Assembly: GCA_964653025.1 (NCBI GenBank)
Contig: CAZZBZ010000003.1
Coordinates: 27,184 to 91,183 of the forward strand
Source: JABWAM01 sp964653025
GTDB taxonomy: Bacteria; Verrucomicrobiota; Verrucomicrobiia; JABWAM01
Length of the DNA: 64,000 bases
Direction: 5' to 3'
In this document: positions 24,670 to 33,918 of the stretch, piece by piece
How the letters are laid out: every line of letters begins with the position of its first letter
Position numbering within the stretch: the first letter of the stretch is position 1
The notes under the pieces: generated by a model
What the model was told of the DNA's origin: nothing
What the model saw: the letters and a program-made list of their open reading frames with translations, nothing else
The model's database searches: none
Made by a program: the position numbers and the translations under genes

Positions 24670-26661
24670 ATGAATCTCAAGAATCTCGCCTCCGCCGCGC
24701 TGGTCGCGCTCCTCGCGCTCGCGGCCGTGGCGCCGTCGTGGTGGAACGGCTTCGTTTACGACGACGCGGCGTACGTGACCGGAAATCCGTTTGTTAATGG
24801 GAAGGCTGACGTGAAATCCGCTTTCGTCTCGGCCCACCCTCCGGGTCGACCCGATCAGGGGCTTTACCGTCCGCTGGTGGTTCTTTCGTATCGCCTCGAT
24901 GCCCGGCTCTGGGGTTTCGCGGCGCCCGGGCGATGGAACGGCTTTCATTTCACCAACGGGTTGCTCCACATGGCGTGCGCCCTCCTGGTCTTCGCCCTGG
25001 CGCGGAGGCTTGGGCTGGACCCGCTTGGGGCGGGTCTTGGCGCGGCGCTCTTTGCCGTCCATCCTGCGCCCTCGGAGGCGTTCTTTTGGATTTCTGGGAG
25101 GGCCGATCTGCTCGCCACGTTATTCTCCCTTGCCGCCACCCTTGCGATCACGGCCCATTCGGGGCGGTGGCGAGTTTCGGTGGCATTCCTCCTTTGGCTT
25201 GCCGCCTTGTTGAGCAAGGAGAACTCCGTGGTTTTTCCGTTGCTCGTGGCGGCGCTCTGGGTGTTCTTCCCCTCGCTCCCTCGGCCCTCACGGCGGATGG
25301 GGTTTACCCTTGCCGCGTTGGCCCTTGCCGCCCTAGCCGTAGTGGGCCTCCTCCGTGCCGCGGCCCTTGGCCACCTGCTACCGACACTGACCGCCTACAC
25401 CGGCGTGGTCGGTTTTCTTCCGCGCGTCGGCACGGGGTTCGCCCTCCTTTGGAAATACGCGTTGCTCTGGCTCCTTCCCTTTCCCCTGAGCGTGCAGCAC
25501 GACGTGCGGCCGGTCATGGGATGGGTGGGCGGCCTCGCCGCGCTCGCTTCCTGGGGGGCGTTTGGCTGGCTGGCGTGGCGACACCGCGCGCGCCTGCCCT
25601 GGCTCGGCGGAGCGGCGGCGTGGTTTGTCGCGGGGCTCCTGCCGGTGTCAAATATTATTGCCCCGATCGGCGCGGTATTTTCCGAGAGGTTCCTGTACCT
25701 GCCTTCCGCGCTCCTCGGCCCGGCATGCGTGGCCGGTCTCTACTCGCTGGCGCGTTGGGACGGCGTTCCACGGGGCGGATCACGCGTCGCGGGATGCGTG
25801 GTCGCGGTGGTCGTCGGGGTCGCGCTTTTTCTCGGCTGGGAGCGGGCCCATGACTGGCAGACCAACCTGAGCTTGTGGGAGTCCGCAGTCCGCGTCGCGC
25901 CGGAGTCGTTCCCCGCGCGAGCGGGACTTGCCGATGCGCTGCTGCGCGAGGGCCGTTTTGCGGAGGCCCATCTCCATGCGTCCGGGGCTCTCGGGAGACT
26001 GGAGGGCCAGCCCTCGTCCTACCGCCGCCTTCTCGTTCCGCGACTCATGGCGATCGATGCCGCGGCGCAGACGGGCGTGCGCCACGTCGCCTGGCAGAAG
26101 CGTTTCGCGGAGGCGAATGCGGCGGCGCGTTCCCTGCAACTCAGGGAGGCGCTCGCCCTCTATCGCGCGCTCGCGGAGGCATACCCGGAACGCGCGGAGA
26201 CGCACGAGGCTCTCGGCGACCTCTACATCCGGATGGAGAACCCGATCGCGGCGCGGCGCAGCTTTCTCGAGGCCCTCAACCTCGGGAGGCAGACTCCGTC
26301 CCTCTATGCCAAGTACGGACAGGCTCTCAGCGTGCTCGGGAACAAGGCGGAGGCGGTGATGGCCTACGATACGGCCCTGCGCGCGAACCCCTCCGACGCG
26401 ATCACCCACTACAACCGCGGGATCGCCCTGGCCGATCTCGGGGATCTCAGTGAGGCGCTCGCCGCTTTTCGGGAGGCCAATCGCTATGCCCCGAAGCTGA
26501 TGGCGCCCCACCTCAATGCCGCGGCGATCCTTCTTCACCGCAACGAGTTCGCCGCTGCGCGCGAGGAGATCGCCCGCGTGCTCGAGGTGGATCGGAAGCA
26601 GGAGGACGCCCTCCGCTTATTGCAGCGGCTGGAAAAGGTCTCCGGACGCTCCGCACGATAA
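24670..26661 (+). CDS. Multi-pass membrane protein with C-terminal TPR repeats (TMTC/GT-C-like)
   Basis: A 663-residue protein. The first about 410 residues hold roughly ten hydrophobic segments, with a short loop FVYDDAAYVTGNPF after the first one; an acidic DD pair in the first periplasmic loop is the hallmark of GT-C lipid-linked sugar transferases such as the TMTC group. Residues about 430-660 are TPR repeats (ALYRALAEAYPERAETHEALGD, AVMAYDTALRANPSDAITHYNRG). Likely role is sugar transfer to exported proteins or polymers at the membrane. ATG 24670 is chosen because earlier in-frame codons pass through a REP palindrome. Confidence 0.75.
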   Translation: MNLKNLASAALVALLALAAVAPSWWNGFVYDDAAYVTGNPFVNGKADVKSAFVSAHPPGRPDQGLYRPLVVLSYRLDARLWGFAAPGRWNGFHFTNGLLHMACALLVFALARRLGLDPLGAGLGAALFAVHPAPSEAFFWISGRADLLATLFSLAATLAITAHSGRWRVSVAFLLWLAALLSKENSVVFPLLVAALWVFFPSLPRPSRRMGFTLAALALAALAVVGLLRAAALGHLLPTLTAYTGVVGFLPRVGTGFALLWKYALLWLLPFPLSVQHDVRPVMGWVGGLAALASWGAFGWLAWRHRARLPWLGGAAAWFVAGLLPVSNIIAPIGAVFSERFLYLPSALLGPACVAGLYSLARWDGVPRGGSRVAGCVVAVVVGVALFLGWERAHDWQTNLSLWESAVRVAPESFPARAGLADALLREGRFAEAHLHASGALGRLEGQPSSYRRLLVPRLMAIDAAAQTGVRHVAWQKRFAEANAAARSLQLREALALYRALAEAYPERAETHEALGDLYIRMENPIAARRSFLEALNLGRQTPSLYAKYGQALSVLGNKAEAVMAYDTALRANPSDAITHYNRGIALADLGDLSEALAAFREANRYAPKLMAPHLNAAAILLHRNEFAAAREEIARVLEVDRKQEDALRLLQRLEKVSGRSAR

Positions 26662-26685
26662 GGTCGTGCACCTCAACTTGAATAA

Positions 26686-27864
26686 ATGAAGCGCGCCGTC
26701 GTTGCCGGTTTCATGAGCACCTGCCCCATCGCGGGCGTGGTGTGGCAGCATATTCACTACCTTCTCGGGCTCAAAAGCCTCGGGTGGGACGTCACCTACA
26801 TCGAAGATTCCGCACGCCACCCCTACAACGCCGTGACCTTCGAGAGCGGCGAGGAGGCGATTCCGCATGCGGTGGCCGTGACGAGGGGGCTTGCGGAGCG
26901 TTTCGGGTTCCGATGGGCCTATCGCGCGCGTTTTACCGAACCGATGAAAGTCTTTGGCAACCTCGACGCGGCCGGTATCGCGCGGGCCTTCGCCAGTTCG
27001 GACCTCACCCTTAACCTCTGTGGCGCCCAGGAACTTCACGACGAGGTTCTGAAGTCGAGATGCCTCGTCTATGTCGAGAGCGATCCCGGTGTGGAACAGA
27101 TCAAGCTCGACAAGGGCGTCGCCGATACCGCCGCCTACCTTCGCGCGCACCGTGCGCTTTTCACCTTTGGCGAAAAGGTGGGGAAAGAGGGTTGTCCGCT
27201 TCCGACCGGGGGCCTTACCTGGCTCCCAACCCGCCAGCCCGTTGCCTGCGAGCTCTGGGAGGCCCCACCCGCGAAACCGGGGACGCCCTTGCGCTTCACG
27301 ACCATCGCCAACTGGGAGACCAAGGGAAAAGACATCGCCTGGAAAAACCAGGTCTACTACTGGTCGAAGACCTTTGAATTTCTCAAATTTAGCGACACGC
27401 CGCGCGCGGTGGAGAAGGACGGGGTGGAGTGGGAGCTTGCGACCGACATGAGTCGCGACCCGGCCTCGAAGGAGTTGTTTGAGAGGCAGGGGTGGCGCCT
27501 TGTCAGCCCCCATGGTCTTTCGACGGACTTCGATTCCTACCTCCGTTACATCCAGGGCAGCTCGGCGGAGTGGACGGTCGCCAAGGACCAGTATGTCCGT
27601 CTCAAGACCGGGTGGTTCAGCGACCGCACGGCATGCTATCTCGCCGCGGGAAGGCCCGCGATCACGCAGGACACCTCGTTCGACGGCGCGATTCCGACGG
27701 GGAAGGGGCTCTTTGCATTTCGCTCGGTCGCCGAAATCCGTGCCGCGGTGGAGGCGATCGCCTCCGACTACGCGGGGCAGTGCCGCGCCGCGCGCGAGAT
27801 CGCTCGGGAGTATTTTGAGGCGAAGAAAGTTGTTGGCGCGATGATCGAGAGGCTTGGGGTCTAG
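26686..27864 (+). CDS. Glycosyltransferase-like protein of unknown specificity
   Basis: A 392-residue soluble protein. Its N-terminus (VAGFMSTCPIAGVVWQHIHYLLGLKSLG) and the C-terminal stretch DRTACYLAAGRPAITQDTSFD followed by FRSVAEIRAAVEAI look like GT-B glycosyltransferases, where the last helix region binds the nucleotide-sugar. The classical EX7E motif is not evident. It follows the TPR membrane protein by 24 bases and likely shares its transcript, fitting a sugar-transfer role. I cannot assign a donor or acceptor. Confidence 0.65.
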   Translation: MKRAVVAGFMSTCPIAGVVWQHIHYLLGLKSLGWDVTYIEDSARHPYNAVTFESGEEAIPHAVAVTRGLAERFGFRWAYRARFTEPMKVFGNLDAAGIARAFASSDLTLNLCGAQELHDEVLKSRCLVYVESDPGVEQIKLDKGVADTAAYLRAHRALFTFGEKVGKEGCPLPTGGLTWLPTRQPVACELWEAPPAKPGTPLRFTTIANWETKGKDIAWKNQVYYWSKTFEFLKFSDTPRAVEKDGVEWELATDMSRDPASKELFERQGWRLVSPHGLSTDFDSYLRYIQGSSAEWTVAKDQYVRLKTGWFSDRTACYLAAGRPAITQDTSFDGAIPTGKGLFAFRSVAEIRAAVEAIASDYAGQCRAAREIAREYFEAKKVVGAMIERLGV

Positions 27865-27948
27865 GGGCAATATCGCCAAAGGTAGTTAAGCGTAGCGTTC
27901 ATCCACCAACTGCTTCACCGCCTTTCGTAAATCACGAATCCTCACGAT

Positions 27949-28875
27949 ATGATGCAGGTCTACTTCTACGAAGCCTTTGAGGAGGAGGCAGCCCTCCTGC
28001 GGTCGGGTATGGCCAACGACCTTCGCGCCGGCTTCTCGCCGGCCACGATCCAAGAAGCCGGTCACGCGGAGCCGCCTGCCCGATTGATCAGCATCCGCAC
28101 GCAGTCGCGCGTGCCTCCCGCCTGGTTCACCGGGCTCGACGGTGTCCTCGCGCGCACCACCGGCTGGGATCACCTTGTCGGCCTGTCGGTCGCCAGTGGA
28201 CACCTCCCCGAGTACTGCACCCGCGCGGTGGCGGAACAGGCGATGCTCCTTTGGATGGCCCTCCTTCGCAAGTTGCCGCGGCAAGCGGAACAGTTCGCGC
28301 GTTTTGACCGCGACGGCCTGACCGGCGGCGAGTGCGCGGGACGGCAACTCCTCGTGGTTGGGGTTGGTCGCATCGGGCACGAGATCGCACGGATCGGGCG
28401 GGGCCTTGGGATGACGGTGCGCGGGGTGGATCTCGTTCGCCGCCACCCGGATATCGATTACGTTGGGGAGGAGGAAGGGCTCGCCAGAGCGGATGTCATC
28501 GCCTGCGCGATGAACCTGACCCCCGACAACCTCGGTTGGTTCAATGCCGCGCGGCTCGGCACGGTGCGCCGCGGCACGATTTTCGTGAATGTATCGCGCG
28601 GGGAACTCTCCCCCGCTGCCGATCTCGCGCGGCTGCTCGATGCGGGGGTGCTGGGCGGCGTGGGTCTCGATGTCTACGAGAACGAGCCGGCGCTGGCCGT
28701 TGCGTTGCGTGCGGGGCGGGGGAGTTTTTCGCTCGCTGGACGACCGAACGTCATTCTCACGCCGCACAATGCCTTTAACACGACCGAGGCGGTGGCGCGC
28801 AAGGTACTCCAGACGAACGAGGAGGTGCAGAGGTTTCTCAAGAGCCGCCGCTTCACGTGGCCCCCCGGTGCCTGA
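27949..28875 (+). CDS. D-isomer-specific 2-hydroxyacid dehydrogenase
   Basis: A 308-residue NAD(P)-dependent enzyme. The Rossmann motif VVGVGRIGHEIARIG is near 137-151, the catalytic Arg is in NVSRGELSP, the Glu in DVYENEP, and the His in LTPHNAFNT. These define the D-lactate/glycerate/hydroxypyruvate reductase superfamily. The exact 2-oxoacid is unknown, but a serine-glyoxylate type aminotransferase upstream suggests hydroxypyruvate or glyoxylate. It is slightly shorter than the usual 310-330 residues but complete. Confidence 0.88.
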   Translation: MMQVYFYEAFEEEAALLRSGMANDLRAGFSPATIQEAGHAEPPARLISIRTQSRVPPAWFTGLDGVLARTTGWDHLVGLSVASGHLPEYCTRAVAEQAMLLWMALLRKLPRQAEQFARFDRDGLTGGECAGRQLLVVGVGRIGHEIARIGRGLGMTVRGVDLVRRHPDIDYVGEEEGLARADVIACAMNLTPDNLGWFNAARLGTVRRGTIFVNVSRGELSPAADLARLLDAGVLGGVGLDVYENEPALAVALRAGRGSFSLAGRPNVILTPHNAFNTTEAVARKVLQTNEEVQRFLKSRRFTWPPGA

Positions 28876-28899
28876 AAGGGGCGGGGTGGATGATTGGGT

Positions 28900-30756
28900 T
28901 TAGTTCTCTGCCGAGTGCAGGCCGCCGGCTCCCGCGCGGAAGGCGATGAGGCCGCGCTCGGGATCCTCGGGATCGGTCTTCGAGCAGTTCCAGAGGCAGG
29001 CCCCGCAGTGGACGCACTTTTCCCGATCAAAGGTGGGAACCTTCCCCTCAAGACCGGGCATGATCGCCTGGCCGGAGCAGAGCTCGATGCAAACCTTTTC
29101 CCCGCAGCCCTCGCAGAGGTTGGGGTAGAGAAAAACGACGTGGTCGGCGTAGCCACCCGGCGCCTGGACTTTTCCGCCGAGGAGAAGGGCATCCTGGTGA
29201 GAGACGAGGAGTTTGCCGTCGAAGGGGATCGCGGGCCAGCCGCTCCGATCCATGAGCGCCCCGTGAAGGGGAACTCCCTTTGCGGCGCACTCCTTCCTCA
29301 GTGCGGCAATCTCCCCGGGGGGGATGCGACCGGCAAACCATTTTTCGAGAGAGGGAAGGCGTTCGGCGGTGGGGCGAGGTTTCACGGGCAGCGAGAATCG
29401 CCCTCCGGAGAACGCGGCGAGGGCCATGCCGAACATTCCCGTGACCATGCCTTTGTGAAAGCCGTCGCGCGCACGGCGGGCGATCCGCGCCTCCTTCTCC
29501 ACCCAACTCGCGCGCCGTCGGGTGACGTAGGTGTGCTCCAAGTTCTCACGCGTGAAGGGCTTCTTCGCACGGAGGAGTTCGGTCACCGCCTCGGCAAGGA
29601 GCGCGCCCGTGGCCCATGCCTCGTCCACACCAGAGCCGGTCAGCACGTTGGTGCTGCCGGAGCCCTCGCCGATGCGGGCATAGCCATCGCCCGCGAGCTT
29701 TGGCTCGCCGCGTTGGCCGGATTCCTGGAGCGTCTTCGCACCCCACGAGCGGAGGGTCCCTCCTTCGAGGTTGCGCCAGAGCCAGGGGTGGAGCATCCAG
29801 TGCTGGAGATAGCGGTAGGCGGTGCGCACCGGGCTGTCGAACCACGACGGCACGAAGATCCCGAGCGAGGCGACCCGGTCGGGGTGAACGTAGAGGAAGC
29901 CGAAGATCTCGGGCTCAGGGTAACCGAAGGTGTGAATCACCGTGCCGGGTTTCCAGTCGCACTTTTCGGGGAGGTTGACCACGAACTTCATCCCGACCGC
30001 CCAGTCGTGCCGCTGGGCGTCCTTGGGAACGCCGAAATGCTCGTCGAGTTGTTCGCCAACCGCGCCCATGGGGCCGTCGGCCACGATCGTGAGGGCGGCT
30101 CGGACGTCCATACCGGGGGTGAAGTTTGCCTCAGGGCGGCCTTGCTTGTCGGTGCCTTGATCCATGAGCCGCACGCCCGCGACACGATTTTCCTCGATGA
30201 TCGCTTGCGCGACCGGAGAGCTGGGCCAGACCTGGGCGGTGCCCGAGGCCATCACCTGGCCGCCCGCCCACTGCATGAACTGTCCCATGGAGAGGATCAG
30301 CCCGTCGTGCTTTTCGAGGAAGGGGGGGATCCATGGCAACTTGAACGCGTGGTCCTTCACGCGGAGGGCGCGGAGTGCGAGGTCCGCGGCGCGAAGCAGG
30401 ACGGGGCGTCGGCTCGCTCCCGTCGGATCGAGGAGGTAGACAATTTCCTCGCGCTCGACGTGCGCGGCCATTGGGATCTGGGCAGGATCGAGTTCGGGCA
30501 GGGTCTCTCGGATCGCGCGGGCTTTCGAGACAACTCCCGAGACCCCGAAGCCGAGGTCATCGGCGCGCTCGTAGCAGATAACCTGGAGCGGCATGCCGGG
30601 GGCCACGGCACTTTCGAGGCGCGGGGTGCCATCGGGATTCGCCACTTCGCGGGAGAGCCGCGTGAGGAATCCCGCGGTGGCCGGGCCGAAGCCGACGCAG
30701 ACGATATCCGCCTCCATCGAGGGGCGTTCAGGGGTGGTGGGCGTGCTCTCGGCCAT
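28900..30756 (-). CDS. Electron-transfer flavoprotein:quinone oxidoreductase-like protein
   Basis: A 618-residue FAD and [4Fe-4S] protein that passes electrons from electron-transfer flavoprotein to quinone. The N-terminal FAD site is VCVGFGPATAGFLTR; the middle has the GEGSGSTNVLTGSGVDEAW FAD segment. The C-terminal ferredoxin-like part contains NLCEGCGEKVCIELC and CVHCGACLWNCSKTDPEDP. ATG 30756 is chosen because AAGGA lies about ten bases upstream. It is longer than usual (about 550), mainly around the middle. An acyl-CoA dehydrogenase is encoded a few kilobases away; etfAB are not in the window. Confidence 0.88.
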   Translation of the reverse strand: MAESTPTTPERPSMEADIVCVGFGPATAGFLTRLSREVANPDGTPRLESAVAPGMPLQVICYERADDLGFGVSGVVSKARAIRETLPELDPAQIPMAAHVEREEIVYLLDPTGASRRPVLLRAADLALRALRVKDHAFKLPWIPPFLEKHDGLILSMGQFMQWAGGQVMASGTAQVWPSSPVAQAIIEENRVAGVRLMDQGTDKQGRPEANFTPGMDVRAALTIVADGPMGAVGEQLDEHFGVPKDAQRHDWAVGMKFVVNLPEKCDWKPGTVIHTFGYPEPEIFGFLYVHPDRVASLGIFVPSWFDSPVRTAYRYLQHWMLHPWLWRNLEGGTLRSWGAKTLQESGQRGEPKLAGDGYARIGEGSGSTNVLTGSGVDEAWATGALLAEAVTELLRAKKPFTRENLEHTYVTRRRASWVEKEARIARRARDGFHKGMVTGMFGMALAAFSGGRFSLPVKPRPTAERLPSLEKWFAGRIPPGEIAALRKECAAKGVPLHGALMDRSGWPAIPFDGKLLVSHQDALLLGGKVQAPGGYADHVVFLYPNLCEGCGEKVCIELCSGQAIMPGLEGKVPTFDREKCVHCGACLWNCSKTDPEDPERGLIAFRAGAGGLHSAEN

Positions 30757-30856
30757 GGGTTTCCTTGCGCAGGTGTGGCGCCAGACTAGCAAGCCTGCCT
30801 CAAAATGTCATGCCTGTCGCGACGCTCTTTCCCTGTCCTGTTGAGTGGAAATACGA

Positions 30857-31026
30857 GCCACGGATGAAATGCGGATGTTCACGGATACCGGATGTGCCGA
30901 TTCCGCCACACGGAATCGGCACGTCACCGCGAGAGAAATGCCAATTATTTTTCGGTGAAGGTGCGTCAGGTCCGTGGTGCGGACCTGGCGCTCATCTTTC
31001 TGCTATCCGTGTTTCATCCGTGGCTT
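30857..31026. mobile_element. MITE-like inverted-repeat element, copy C (inverted)
   Basis: Ends gccacggatgaaatgcgg and tccgtgtttcatccgtggc. The order of internal palindromes is reversed relative to copy A: gccgattccg-ccaca-cggaatcggc first, then caggtccg-tggtg-cggacctg. It fills most of the 328-base gap; the rest holds no gene. Confidence 0.85.
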
Positions 31027-31084
31027 CCTCCAAGCGCTCATTTCCGCGCTTGCGCCGAGGCACGGGTCGTGACCGGAATAGGCC

Positions 31085-31627
31085 ATGAAGCGCCAACCTG
31101 CTGGAAACTTTGATTACTGGGCGGAAACGATGATGCCGCTGCGCCAGGAGGGGATTCTTCTCTGCACCGTGGATGCGGAGGGGCGACCGAATGTGATGAC
31201 CATTGGCTGGATCACCGGGGGCGTGATCTGGTCGCGCCCGATCCTCACGGTCCTCGTGCGGCCGAGTCGGCACACCTTCTCGCGGATCGAGCAGGTCGCC
31301 GAGTTCACGGTGAACGTCCTGCCTCATCGCCTCGCCCCCGCGTGTGAGGTATGCGGAACGCAGTCGGGGAGGGACCTCGACAAGTTCTCGAAGACGGGGC
31401 TCACCCCGGTTCCCTCGTTGAAGGTGCGGCCCCCGTCGCTGGCGGAGGCGCTCGTTGTCTGGGAGTGCAAGGTCGTCCACCGCAATGACGTGATCCCGGC
31501 AAACCTGTCGACGGTGATCAAGGCAACGGCTTACCCGCAGGGGGACTTCCACCGCATTTATGACGGGGAAATTCTCGGCTGTTTTGCCGCGCCCGACGCA
31601 CGCGAGCAAATCTCGAAACGGAGGTAG
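31085..31627 (+). CDS. Flavin reductase-like FMN-binding protein
   Basis: A 180-residue protein of the flavoredoxin/flavin reductase domain family. The segment NVMTIGWITGGVIWSRPILTVLVRPSRHT is the usual FMN-binding beta-barrel start; EFTVNVLP follows. Such proteins bind FMN and reduce flavin or act as small electron carriers. It has no oxygenase partner nearby. A repeat element lies immediately upstream, so its promoter must be within about 60 bases or inside that element. Confidence 0.85.
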   Translation: MKRQPAGNFDYWAETMMPLRQEGILLCTVDAEGRPNVMTIGWITGGVIWSRPILTVLVRPSRHTFSRIEQVAEFTVNVLPHRLAPACEVCGTQSGRDLDKFSKTGLTPVPSLKVRPPSLAEALVVWECKVVHRNDVIPANLSTVIKATAYPQGDFHRIYDGEILGCFAAPDAREQISKRR

Positions 31628-31652
31628 GCGGACCAGGGAGGGGAGCAGAAGA

Positions 31653-31832
31653 CCTCACGCAAAGCCGCGAAGGCGCAAAGGTAGATGGAGAAAGCGGTGG
31701 GGCCACCATACCGGTGGGCGATGGGTAGGACGAACGCCAAGCGGAGCTTTTGGCCTACAGGGCGAAGAGATTTTCTCCTCCGGCTCTGCAGTTCTGTTCC
31801 TACCCTTGGCGGCTTTGCGACTTTGCGTGAGG
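31653..31832. mobile_element. 180-base element with terminal inverted repeats based on cgcaaag
   Basis: Left end 31653-31681 (cctcacgcaaagccgcgaag, then gcgcaaagg) and right end 31804-31832 (ccttggcggctttgcgactt, then tgcgtgagg) are inverted copies. No coding sequence is seen inside. The right end lies within the last codons and stop of the conserved-unknown gene on the minus strand. A similar half-site (cgcaaagatcgcaaagggcg) occurs near 33346. Confidence 0.7.
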
Positions 31833-33239
31833 CTTTTTTGTCTGCCAGCCGAAGAGGCGGTCGCGCTGGATGCGGGCGACGACGGGGGCGGGGACCATCC
31901 GCTCCCAGCCGGTTTTTCCAGTCTGGATCCGTCGGAGGACCTCGCCGGGGAGGATATCGAGGTTCGTGCGGTCGAAGTCGGCGATCGGCACGATAAAACC
32001 GTTTCCGAGCAGGTGGGCGTAGAGGTGTCGAAGGCGGGCGGGGGCCTTGAAACTCGCGGCGGACACGATCTCCCCGTGGGAGGGGTGGCGCCAAGGATAG
32101 ATGTAGAGGCGTACCGCGCCGCGGAACAGCCGTCCGAACGCCTCGAGGATGCCTCCCTCGAGGTCGGTATAATGTTTTTCCTCGAAAAGCGCAGCGAGCG
32201 TCGGGAGGCCGAGGACCATCGCCACCGGCTTGTCCGTGTACCGGCGAAGGTAGGAGGCCACGCTGTGGAAGCGTGAGTAGTTGGAGATCATCACCGTGTG
32301 GCCGAGGAGGCCGAGGGTATCGACGCGCGCCAGGAAATCCGCATGGTCAATCGAGGTCTGCGTGCCGAGGAGGTGACGCAACGTCATTTCCATGAGCACC
32401 ACGGGATTTTCTCCCCCGCGACGTGGGTCGGCGTGCATCTGCTTGCGGGTCCTCTCGAGCATGTCGAGAGTCACGTTGGTAATCGGGCGAAAACTTCCCC
32501 GCTCGATGAGGACCGGGCGCCGGTGGAGGACCTCCGCCGGCTCGACGACCTCGCCGGCCGCCGTGAAGAAGGCCGCGTTCGTCAGTCGCTGGTGGATGAG
32601 TTGGAGGGTGAGCAGGCGGGGGTCCACGCCCGCAAAGGCCGGGCCGCTGCACTTGACCATATCCACTTCCATCCGGTTGCGGGTCAGGCCATCCATGAGG
32701 GCGCCGATCAGCCGCGCGGGCTGGCGGTGCAGATAGAATGCGGCGTGGATGAGGTTGACCCCGAGGCGGCCGAGGGCCTCCTGCTGGCGAGCATTATCCT
32801 GATCCCAGAGGCGTGCGTGGATGACGATCTCCGAGGGTTTTGCGCGCGGGGAGGTCTGGAACCGGATTCCGAGCCAGCCGTGGCCGTCCTCGCGGCGGGT
32901 GTAGCTGCGGGTGGCCACCGTGTCGGCGAAGACGAAGAATCGCGTGCGATTGCCCCTTGCGCGATCGAGGCGCTTGAGGAGCAGGCCCCACTCGCGGTCG
33001 AGCATCGCATGGAGGCGCTGGCGGCTGACGTACCGGGGGCAGGGGCCGTAGATCGCGTCCGAGACCGCCATGTCGTACGCCGACATTGTCTTGGCGACGG
33101 TCCCCGCAGCGCCCCCAACGTGGAAGAACCAGCGCGCCACCTCCTGTCCGGCTCCGACCTCGACGAACGTGCCGTAGCGCGTCGCCTCGCGGTTGATCTG
33201 GAGCGCCTTCTCGTGCGCGCCGGCGGGGGTGGGCTTCAT
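31800..33239 (-). CDS. Conserved bacterial protein of unknown function
   Basis: A 479-residue soluble protein of a widely conserved family that I recognise by its start (YGTFVEVGAGQEVARWFFHV, then GGAAGTVAKTMSAYDMAVSD) and by GILEAFGRLFRGAVRLYIYP. Family members have been labelled nicotinate-nucleotide adenylyltransferase or TonB-dependent receptor in databases, but I see no HxGH nucleotidyltransferase motif, signal peptide or beta-barrel pattern to support either. ATG 33239 is chosen from the family start. The last nine residues (HAKSQSRQG) come from the right arm of the cgcaaag repeat element, so the native C-terminus has been replaced. Function unknown. Confidence 0.75.
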   Translation of the reverse strand: MKPTPAGAHEKALQINREATRYGTFVEVGAGQEVARWFFHVGGAAGTVAKTMSAYDMAVSDAIYGPCPRYVSRQRLHAMLDREWGLLLKRLDRARGNRTRFFVFADTVATRSYTRREDGHGWLGIRFQTSPRAKPSEIVIHARLWDQDNARQQEALGRLGVNLIHAAFYLHRQPARLIGALMDGLTRNRMEVDMVKCSGPAFAGVDPRLLTLQLIHQRLTNAAFFTAAGEVVEPAEVLHRRPVLIERGSFRPITNVTLDMLERTRKQMHADPRRGGENPVVLMEMTLRHLLGTQTSIDHADFLARVDTLGLLGHTVMISNYSRFHSVASYLRRYTDKPVAMVLGLPTLAALFEEKHYTDLEGGILEAFGRLFRGAVRLYIYPWRHPSHGEIVSAASFKAPARLRHLYAHLLGNGFIVPIADFDRTNLDILPGEVLRRIQTGKTGWERMVPAPVVARIQRDRLFGWQTKKPHAKSQSRQG

Positions 33240-33380
33240 CGAGCCTAAAACTTCGTGGCCCCGCGCCAAAAGTCAACTAAGCGCGTCGTCGGAGAAAGGA
33301 GTTTCACGCGAAGGCTGTCAGTAGGATTCGGAGGGGATTTTATCGCGCAAAGATCGCAAAGGGCGCAAAGGGGAAGAAAG

Positions 33381-33406
33381 CCGCAATCCGCTCAGGCGGA
33401 TTGCGG
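33381..33406 (-). terminator. Hairpin at the end of the GxxExxY gene
   Basis: ccgcaatccgc pairs with gcggattgcgg around tcag; the tca inside the loop is the stop codon of the minus-strand gene. On that strand CTTTCTTCCCC follows, a weak T tract. It could serve as terminator; the arms also resemble the palindrome in hypF. Confidence 0.5.
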
Positions 33407-33796
33407 CGGTTTCGCTTCAGGGAGGTTGTTGGCCAAACGCGTGATGCCGTCCTTGATGCGTTCCGCTCCGAAGTTAATGAGGAGGCCAAGGCGTTTGTTG
33501 GACATACGAAGGTAGGTCAGGAGTTGTTTCGCGTGGATTGGCGCGGTGGCTTCGACTGATTTGAGTTCCAAAATCACGAGATCGGCGACAACCAGATCGG
33601 CGCGAAAGCCTTCATCGAACGTCATTCCGCCGCAGGTAATCGGCACCGCTTGCTGACGGACGACCTTCAACCCTCGTGCGACGAGTTCTCGGGCAAGCAC
33701 AGCTTCGTAAACAGATTCCAGCAGACCAGGACCAAGATTCTTGTGAATCTTGTACGCCGCATCCACGATCTCCCGTGCCACCTCATTCTCGGTCAT
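33392..33796 (-). CDS. GxxExxY protein
   Basis: A 134-residue protein with the family signature GLLESVYEAVL (GxxExxY, about residues 24-31) and the PD-(D/E)xK-like core FRADLVVADLVILELKSVE, which carries the usual Asp and ExK. Proteins of this family are predicted nucleases or nuclease-derived regulators and are very common as stand-alone genes in Planctomycetes and Verrucomicrobia. ATG 33796 gives the usual start (TENEVAREIVDAAYKIH). The upstream 120 bases contain only cttttgcg-type repeats. Biological role unknown. Confidence 0.88.
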   Translation of the reverse strand: MTENEVAREIVDAAYKIHKNLGPGLLESVYEAVLARELVARGLKVVRQQAVPITCGGMTFDEGFRADLVVADLVILELKSVEATAPIHAKQLLTYLRMSNKRLGLLINFGAERIKDGITRLANNLPEAKPPQSA

Positions 33797-33918
33797 GGCA
33801 GTATCCTGAAACGCTCCTTGGCCCGGGACAAGGAGCGTTTGCTTTGCGTTGCTTTGCGAGCTTTGCGCGAAACTCTGTCTGCTCCTGTCTGTGTTCCCTG
33901 CGTGAGCCTGTTTGGCCC

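Noticed and set aside
31800..33239. Calling this gene a nicotinate-nucleotide adenylyltransferase or TonB receptor
   Set aside because: Neither the HxGH motif nor a signal peptide/barrel pattern is visible.
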